Positions 9,196-15,360 of a DNA stretch of 15,360 nucleotides are shown here, piece by piece; positions within the stretch are counted from its first letter, which is position 1; each line of letters begins with the position of its first letter. The stretch is from Gonium pectorale (Eukaryota > Chlorophyta > Chlorophyceae > Chlamydomonadales > Volvocaceae), in assembly GCA_001584585.1 (NCBI GenBank), contig LSYV01000056.1, forward strand, positions 567,869-583,228. The letters are read 5' to 3'. The position numbers and the translations under genes were made by a program. The notes beneath the pieces were generated by a model. That model ran no database searches and was not told the DNA's origin. It saw nothing but the letters and a program-made list of their open reading frames with translations.

Positions 9196-10136
9196 GATTC
9201 CAATTGTTTCATGTGCATCGATGCTCTTCTATTGATGAAAATGGGCTGGACATTTCTGGACACGGGGCAGCTTGAGTGCAGGTGTGCCGGGGGCCGCCGG
9301 CTTGGGCCGCAGTGGATGTGAGCAGTAGCCAGAGGAATAGTGCAGGAATGGCTCAGAGTTCCTTGTTCAACCAGCGCGCTGCCGGTGGCAGAGGAAGGGC
9401 CGCTGGATGGTGACGAGAGAGCAGAGTTCCTGAAGGCTCTCGGAGCTCAGCACGCGGCAAGAGGCACAAGGGGGGTGGGAACGTGAAAAAAGAGAAATCT
9501 GCAGAGAATGAGGGACGTGCGGGGAAGGTGGGCGCAACACACAGACTTGTGCCCCATGACTTTGGCCCACCAAGCCCGTGCTCCTGGCAGCGGAATAGAG
9601 GCGAGAGGACGGGTTGTGAAGTCCAGCCTAGTCCAGCCTACGAGTGCCAGGTTACAGGTTACAGGTAAAACGTCCGTCAAAGCCGGGGGGGCCATGGACG
9701 AATTGCGGATTTTGGGGTAGTACCGCAATATCCGCAGTACCGGAACAAAAAAAGAACCAGAAACGGGGAAGGCAACCTCTACGGACACACACACACACAC
9801 ACACCCGGGGGTGTGATGTTTCCAGCAGGGCGCCGATTGCAGGCCATGGTGGGCGTGGTACAGCCTGGTTATCTTCCATTTGGGGGATTCGTCAGGGCGC
9901 TCGCTACGAGAGCGGGAGCCTACAAGAGGCCCCAAACCCCCGAGAACTCCCTTCACGGCCCTGTTCCTGTCATGATCTCTGACTTCCGGTCTGAGCTCCT
10001 TGTAACAGGGTTTGCATGGAACGTCGCATACGCGTCGTACACCGAAACCAGCATGGAGCGGGAGCTCGGGCAGCACCAGTATCACTCACCCGCATGATCT
10101 CCTAGCCTGGGCACGCTCACATCTTTCGGCTTCCGC
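9196..10136. other. Intergenic spacer between tRNA and second gene
   Basis: No gene is supported. The region holds small tandem duplications (AGTCCAGCCT twice at about 9620-9640, GGTTACA twice at about 9652-9666), a (CA)n microsatellite and a segment related to the left flank. Open frames on both strands here have no protein-like features. A TGTAA at about 10000 could be a poly(A) signal, but no gene ending there was found. Confidence 0.5.
9776..9831. repeat. (CA)10 microsatellite within a dispersed repeat
   Basis: Ten AC units lie at 9785-9804. They sit between CCTCTACGG (9776-9784) and GTTTCCAGCAGGGC (9818-9831). The same flanks occur at 2131-2139 and 2162-2175 (GTTTCCAGTAGGGC), there separated by a short ATACACACCC with no expansion. 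The two loci share a diverged dispersed repeat in which the CA tract has grown at one site. Confidence 0.7.
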
Positions 10137-13100
10137 ATGCGCGGCGCTCTGCAGCCGCGGGCCTGGCTCTCGGGCCTGGGCCAGGCCCCGATCGCTCATT
10201 TGCGAACCGAGTCGCTCCAACATATCTGCACCACTAGCCAATGCTTAGCGGAAACAGAAGCGGAGGTCCAGCAACTGGATGGCAGCGTTGATGGAGACAC
10301 TCTCTTCTTGCAGCGTGAGTTTGTGCACGACAGGCATCGTGAAGTAGTGCAAGCTGATTGAACTACAATCCCTCGTGCGTTCAGGCGTCACGGCGCGGTT
10401 CAAGCCGACCGTCATCGGCAGTGCTCCGCCACCGTCGCGCCCCATCCTGGCCAACACGCCAGCCGCTGCTGAGCTGGTACGGTGCTCCTGCTTCTGCTCC
10501 GATTCTGCGATCGAGCACTGCCGCATTAGCGGCGTAGCTAACCCACACCCCCCGCGGATGTGGTGCAGATGGAGCGTGCCGTGCCCCAAACACCCACGCC
10601 TGAGCCGGTCTACGACCTGCCCACCTTCCTCGAAAACAGTTATCCGCAGGTGGGGCAATATCTGGGGCAGGGGGCGGGCTCGGCAGGGAGCCCTTGGGGT
10701 CGTCCCACCCCGTAGGGCGCGGAAGGTCTGGGCATGAAAAGCCTGTGGGCTGCCAGGCATTCCCTTAGCCCCCACTTCAAACACCCCAAACTCATTCTCC
10801 TCCTCCACCCCTCGCCCACCCCTCGTGCTCTCCATTCACACCATCGTGCCCCTCGAACCAGTTTGGCGTGCGGCCGCGGAACCCCGGCTACGACTGGCGG
10901 CGCTGGGCGGCGGCCCCCGGCAACCTGCGCCTCGAGCCCCTCAGCGGGAGTGGCGGCCACGCCCCCCAGGCGGAGGCCCCCGCGGCGTCCCAGCCGTCTC
11001 AATCGAGCCGCGGGGGCGGCAGCGCGGAGGCCCAGCTGGCGCTGCTGCATTCCCTGGACGCGCACATGGCGCTGCCGGCTAGCCGCCGGACAATCACCCG
11101 GATCGCAAAGCTGGTGGGGCGGTTGGCGGTTGGGGTGGGGGTTTGGCGGTTGGGTGGGTGGGGCCGACGGTTGGGGGGCGGTGTAGGGTGGGTGGGGGTG
11201 GCAAGGGGTCCTTCCAGCGGCTGCCACGGCGGGCATGGTGGGCTTGGCCGGGGTGAGGCGGACGTCGGGTGACATATGGGCGCCGGTGTGGAGTGGGCGC
11301 CGGGCAGGGGCCAAGGTGCTGTGGGAGACCGTTTCTGTTGGGCGGCTACGTTGCGGGTGTGCGCCCCCTGGGCACACCTCCACCTTCATCGGCGCCGCAC
11401 GCGAAAATAATAATAATCTCAACCCAATCTCCCGACATCCAACTGCTACTCGCTGACCGCAGGAGTTGGCTCATCTGTGGTACTACCAGCTGCAGCAGGC
11501 GGCGCAGCAGCATCTGGGACCGGGCCGGGGAACGGGTGCTCTGGCGGAGGTGGAACCGGAGGCGGCAGCTGGTAGGGCGGGGCGGGTCAGAGCGCACCTG
11601 ACGTGTATGCTCCTTTGGTGGGATGGGTTACACTGGCGGCGATGGCCGTGGCTGGTGGTATCGTTGGGTGTTCAGCTGCCTAGGCTGGACCGGTACCCGC
11701 CATGTGCTCGAAGATCGTGCTGCGTCCCGCACAAACCCCATGCAGCGGCAGATGCGGCTCCCCGCCAGGAGGCAGCACCTGCGGCCGCCGGTTCCGGAGC
11801 CCCCGCATCGGTGCACAAGGGCAAGGCGGCGGCGGAGGTGCAAGCTGCCGCGGCAGCGCCGTCGGCGGCGGCCGCGGCGGCGGCCCCGGCGGCGGAGGCG
11901 GGTGACATGGACGATGACATCTTTGCGGCGGCGGACCGGAAGGCGGCGGCTGCGGCGGCAGCACGAGCCAGGAAGGATGCAGCGGCGGCGGCCACCCGGC
12001 AGCACGAGGAGATCCGGCGGGCGGAGATGTGAGCAGCGGGACACCGGGGCCCCGGTCGGGCAAGGGGCCGACAACAACCCGCCTGCACGCCTGCTTACCT
12101 GCCCTTGGTCACACCCCCGGGGAAACAGGGGTGTGTGACATGCCTTTGGACCCACATGACCCGGAGAATGGTGCTGGGGACACCGGCCGCTGCGTCCGGC
12201 GTCCCCAGCCCCGGGCCGGGGACATGCGACGGGCTCTCCTCTCTCCTCCTCCCTCCCCGCCGTGATCCCTCGGGTCCCTCCCCTCTCGGTCCCACCCACC
12301 ACTCGGTCGTCCGTGACGCCCCGTCCACCGGCCCTGCCCACGCTCCCCCACCCCAGCCTGCGCACGGAGTACGTGTCGTCCCATCCCCCGTCGCCCCATC
12401 GCCCCCTCCCCCTCACCTCCTCCCCAGGGACCCGATGTCCTCCCTCCCGCCCGACCTGCGGCGGCGGCTGGAATCCGCCCTGCGCTCCGGCGGCAAGGTG
12501 CCCGAGCGCATGTTCCCGCTGAGGCCGGGGGCGCTGAGGGACGAGCTGCGGTGAGGGCCGGGGCCGGGAGCTCAGGAAATGGGATCCGGAATCCGGGGGC
12601 CGATTGTGTGCTCCATCGGGAGGCGACCACCAAGGCAGACCCCTCCTTTCACCACTTAGCCATGGCCGGATGGGGATGATATGCGCCTCCGGCCCTTAAG
12701 CTGAGCAAGCCTCCCAACCCAATGACTCGCCCCCCCTCTCCGCAGCAACCTGGCCGCCGCGTCGCTGCACCGGCGGCTGCCGCGGGACGCCTTCGCGGCG
12801 GAGGGGCGCCGCGTGGCGGGGCTGGTGCCCGAGGGGTTGGCGGGGGCGGAGCGGCTGGACTGGCTGGCGCGCAAGTGGGAGACGTGGAGGTGCGGGCGCA
12901 CGGAGGAGGGGGGCGTGTGGGGTGTGGGGCGTGGGGCGGCCCCTGCCGCAGAAACAGGAGGGGGAGCGAGCGGGTGGGCTGGTGTGGCACGGGAGGGGGT
13001 GGGTGGTATTGAAACTGTATTATGAAGCAGTGTTGCAGCAGTATTCTAGGCAGCTTCTGTCGGGTGGGTGGCACGGAGGTGAGGGCAGGGGATTGGGGTG

Positions 13101-15019
13101 GGTAGGTGGAGGAGATTGGGGGAGGGAGGGGATGGGGTCTGGTGTCGTGGGGGTACCGTTGGGACGCCGCGGCGGGAGTCAGAGGATTGGAAGGTGTCCT
13201 CAATAGCGAGGCCGGAGGCGCAAAGCATCCTAATCCAGTGGCGCAGGAGCGGGGGCGGTGTTGCAAACCCAGCCCCGTTTGCTTGCCTGTTGCTTATAAC
13301 TTCATAGCAGAAGCGTATTGAACCAAATGTACCGTAACACGGTGTACCCTAACCCACCACGCCACCCGCCCCGCCCAACCCCGTCCCGCGGTCCGCTGCA
13401 GCTTGTCAAGGGGCCCCATGAAGCAGGTGGGCGGGCGGGGGTTGGGGCTCGAGAGGGCGAGGGTGGGGCCTTGGGAAGGCCGGGCGTGGGGGCGCGGGTG
13501 GGGGCGCGGGTGGGGGCGCGGGGTGTGTTATGTACATGCGCGGGGTGTGTGTGTTGAAGGGTAAAGCACAACTGGGGGCTCGGTGGAGCAGCCGGGGCTG
13601 TCGCGTTGGTGTGTGGTTGGCTGGTTGGGTTGGGTCGCAGCGCAGGACCCCAAAACCCTCCGCCCCGCGCTGCCCCCGCCGGACAGCCCCCTCCGGACTG
13701 CTCTGCACTCCATCGCTCGGCCGTCCTCGGACTGAGAAAAGCCCCTCCCGGACCACCCCCACCCCCACCCCCACCCCCCTCCGACGCGCCCCCAACAGCC
13801 GACGGCCGCGGACGAGGCGCTCCAGCAGCAGGTACGGCAGGGGGTGGCACAGTACGGCGCCGTTTTGGTGCGGCAATGCGCCTGCATCAGGCGTGTGTGG
13901 GTGCAGGCCGGGCGGCGGCTCGCGGCAAGTCAGGCAGCCTGGACGGATGACGCACCCGACCCAGCCCTACCCAGCTCAGCCTTCGACGAATCGGGGTGAC
14001 GTGCGCCTCGGGCGTCTTCACTGAGAGAGTCTTCAAATCCTTGTCCCATCCCCCACACATGCTCGTCCCCCCCCCCGCCCCGCCGCAACGACGTAGGTCT
14101 CCTCGTCATCCCCGCCCGCCCACTGGGCCGACGTGCCGCTAATGTCGTACGTCGACGGGCTCACGTCCATCGTGGCGGCGCGCAGTGCCGTACGGCGGGC
14201 GGCCGCGGAGGCGGGACCGGACGGAGCGGCCAGGTGCGCCTTCCCACCCCGGGCGTGCGCGTGGCTGTGGGTGTGGGTGGTGTTTTCTAAATGCGTGGTG
14301 GTGGTGTGTCCTATATGGATGGTGGTGTGCGGGCCCCATTGATGGGCGTGTCATGCCTCGAGTCTGGGGATGGGGTAAGTGAAGAAGTGAAACGGATAGC
14401 GTCGCGGGCACCGAATTGCATCACGGTGTGTGTTATGTATGCGTAACGGTATGCTCAAAACATTCTACATTCGACAAAACAGTTATATAACCGACAAAAC
14501 AACCTAGCCGGCAGCCCATGAGCCCGACCCATCTAAGTGACCCTCTAAGTACTTAACGCTGGGGCGCTGGGCGCTGGGGCCCTGGGCTGGATATAGGTAG
14601 TTGAGATGGGCTGGGCTGGGCTGGGCTGGGGTGGGCTGGGTGGGCTGGGCTGGGCTGGGCTGGGTGGGCTGGGCTGGGCTGGGTGGGCTGGGCTGGGGTG
14701 GGGTGGGGTGGGCTGGGCTGGGCTGGGGTGGGCTGGGGTGGGCTGGGCTGGGCTGGGCACGGTGTGTGTGTATGCCGCATGCGCGCTGGGGACTCCCCAG
14801 CCAGCACGCTCCCCAACCCCTCCCCTGCCCCCCTGCCCCGTACCCTCACGGCCTGGCACACGCCCTTCCTAACCCCTCTCCCCTCTCCCGCAGCCTGCGC
14901 GCGGCGGTGTCCTCGCTGTCCGCCCGGTCCCCCCGTCCTGGTGCGCACCCCGCCACCCCCCTGCTGGCCCTCCTCACGGACTACCTGGCAGTCAAGTACC
15001 AGGACCTGCTGCACGCCTG
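10137..15019 (+). CDS. Unrecognised intron-rich gene, alanine-rich protein, 3' end uncertain
   Basis: Exons fitted by phase: 10137-10314, 10385-10476, 10569-10649, 10862-11113, 11463-11571, 11746-12028, 12428-12550, 12746-12889, 13402-13426 (25 nt), 13799-13831, 14097-14233, 14894-15019. All join in frame to about 530 residues. The ATG at 10137 follows an in-frame stop at 10095; if it is right, the Arg/Ala/Leu-containing N terminus could be a targeting peptide. Protein-like stretches include VTARFKPTVIGS (61-72), VYDLPTFLENSYPQFGVRP (104-122), RRTITRIAKLELAHLWYYQL (192-211), LPPDLRRRLESAL (336-348), LDWLARKWETW (409-419) and LLTDYLAVKYQDLL. Residues 238-331 are mostly Ala, with an acidic MDDDIF and a K/R/E-rich end, probably helical. 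No family is recognised. Exon 10 may instead run to about 13901. The frame stays open to a stop at 15063, but that stop lies in a 15-nt tandem repeat. A donor at 15020 (GTGGGC) could splice to 15150 and stop at 15199, or the gene may continue past the window. Confidence 0.62.
12108..12139. repeat. Imperfect hairpin in intron of the second gene
   Basis: GTCACACCCC (12108-12117) pairs with GGGGTGTGTGAC (12128-12139) with a two-base bulge, inside the intron 12029-12427. Confidence 0.7.
12173..12209. repeat. 14-bp hairpin in intron of the second gene
   Basis: GCTGGGGACACCGG (12173-12186) pairs at 13 of 14 positions with CCGGCGTCCCCAGC (12196-12209) around a 9-nt loop. It lies about 34 nt after another foldback in the same intron. 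Confidence 0.8.
13487..13522. repeat. Three perfect 12-nt tandem units
   Basis: TGGGGGCGCGGG is repeated three times without error in the intron 13427-13798 of the second gene. Confidence 0.9.
14461..14505. other. AT-rich island with palindrome and direct repeat in intron
   Basis: CGACAAAACA occurs at 14472-14481 and 14492-14501. Between the copies is the palindrome GTTATATAAC (14482-14491). The A/T content contrasts sharply with the surrounding G-rich intron. It could be a remnant of inserted DNA or a regulatory element; no product is predicted. Confidence 0.5.
14607..14758. repeat. GGGCT / GGGGT pentanucleotide satellite
   Basis: About 150 nt are built almost only of GGGCT units with interspersed GGGGT and GGGT, all within the intron 14234-14893. 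The regular G triplets every five bases could form G-quadruplexes. Open frames across it (Gly-Leu-Gly-Trp-Ala repeats, or Pro-rich on the other strand) are artefacts of the repeat. Confidence 0.95.
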
Positions 15020-15053
15020 GTGGGCGGGGCAGGGCGGGGCGGGGCCGGGGACC

Positions 15054-15083
15054 GGGCAGGGCTGAGACGGGCAGGGCTGAGAC
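15054..15083. repeat. Two 15-nt tandem units
   Basis: GGGCAGGGCTGAGAC occurs at 15054-15068 and 15069-15083. The first copy supplies the first in-frame stop after the last exon of the second gene, which makes that stop doubtful as the true end. Confidence 0.85.
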
Positions 15084-15246
15084 GGGCGGGCGGGCGGGTG
15101 GGGGCGCTGCTCGGTCCGCGGGCAGGCCGAGCGATGACCGGTCGCGCAGCGCACCGAAGCCGCGTCCTTACCAGCGGGGAGTGGGGTTGGGGCGGGGGTA
15201 GTGAAGGGGATGGTTACGAGCGCAGGGGAAGGGAGGGAGGGGGAAC

Positions 15247-15360
15247 ACGTCGGCGGCGGGGGGGGAGCGGGGGGGAGGCGGGGGGGAAGACGTCGGCGGC
15301 GGGGGGGAGCGGGGGGGAGGCGGGGGGAAGGACGTCGGCGGCGGGGGGGAGCGGGGGGGA
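15247..15360. repeat. G-rich minisatellite, unit 42-43 nt, running off the window
   Basis: Units begin ACGTCGGCGGCGGGGG at 15247, 15290 and 15332, each followed by AGCG, a G run and AGGCGGGGGG. Three copies are visible and the third is cut by the window end. The copies differ only in G-run length. Confidence 0.93.

Noticed and set aside
9447..10085. Minus-strand open frame of 212 codons in the spacer
   Set aside because: It crosses the CA microsatellite and has no recognisable domain or splice pattern.
10245..10835. Minus-strand open frame of 196 codons with a plausible C-terminal stretch
   Set aside because: It overlaps three plus-strand exons that splice in phase with good donors. The antisense stretch is best explained as a shadow.
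11628..12416. Minus-strand open frame of 262 codons
   Set aside because: Its Arg-rich composition mirrors the alanine-rich exon on the other strand. It has no independent evidence.
14607..14758. Telomere-like repeat
   Set aside because: The unit is GGGCT/GGGGT, not TTTAGGG or TTTTAGGG, and it lies inside an intron.
14545..15065. Gly-Leu-Gly-Trp-Ala and Pro-rich repeat proteins on both strands
   Set aside because: They are produced by the GGGCT satellite, which reads open in several frames. No support as a gene.

Overview
The window looks like nuclear DNA of a green alga, probably a chlamydomonad/volvocine chlorophyte. It is GC-rich with many G/C runs. Its genes are broken into short exons by introns of about 70 to 770 nt, with GTGAGN, GTGGGG or GTACGG donors and pyrimidine-rich GCAG/CCAG acceptors. 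It also has a plant-type tRNA-Leu(CAG) with a short intron. No prokaryotic operon structure, CRISPR array or intact mobile element is visible. The organism assignment is an inference.

Layout. Positions 1-2811 hold no supportable gene. They contain a diverged tandem duplication (about 1700-2612) and a putative promoter with two palindromes. Positions 2812-8300 (+) hold one apparently complete gene. I rebuilt its exons by phase-consistent splicing, and they give a protein of about 418-442 residues of the glycosyltransferase family 90 / CAP10 class with an N-terminal signal anchor. Positions 9073-9179 (+) hold an intron-containing tRNA-Leu(CAG) with a Pol III T-run terminator. Positions 9196-10136 are intergenic with a (CA)n microsatellite and a short repeat shared with the left flank. 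From 10137 to about 15019 (+) lies a second intron-rich gene whose product I do not recognise. It has a long alanine-rich, charged segment, and its 3' end is uncertain and may lie beyond the window. The right end is minisatellite-like G-rich DNA.

How the genes relate. The GT90-like protein should act in the secretory pathway (ER/Golgi lumen) transferring a sugar to protein or glycan. The tRNA and the unknown gene have no visible functional link to it. All three lie on the + strand with separate promoters, as is usual for a nuclear genome. I see no sign of a multi-gene system. The most informative points are exon-structure questions (a likely GC-AG intron, a 72-nt in-frame cassette, a 25-nt microexon), the intronic foldbacks, and the nested repeat history upstream of the GT90 gene.
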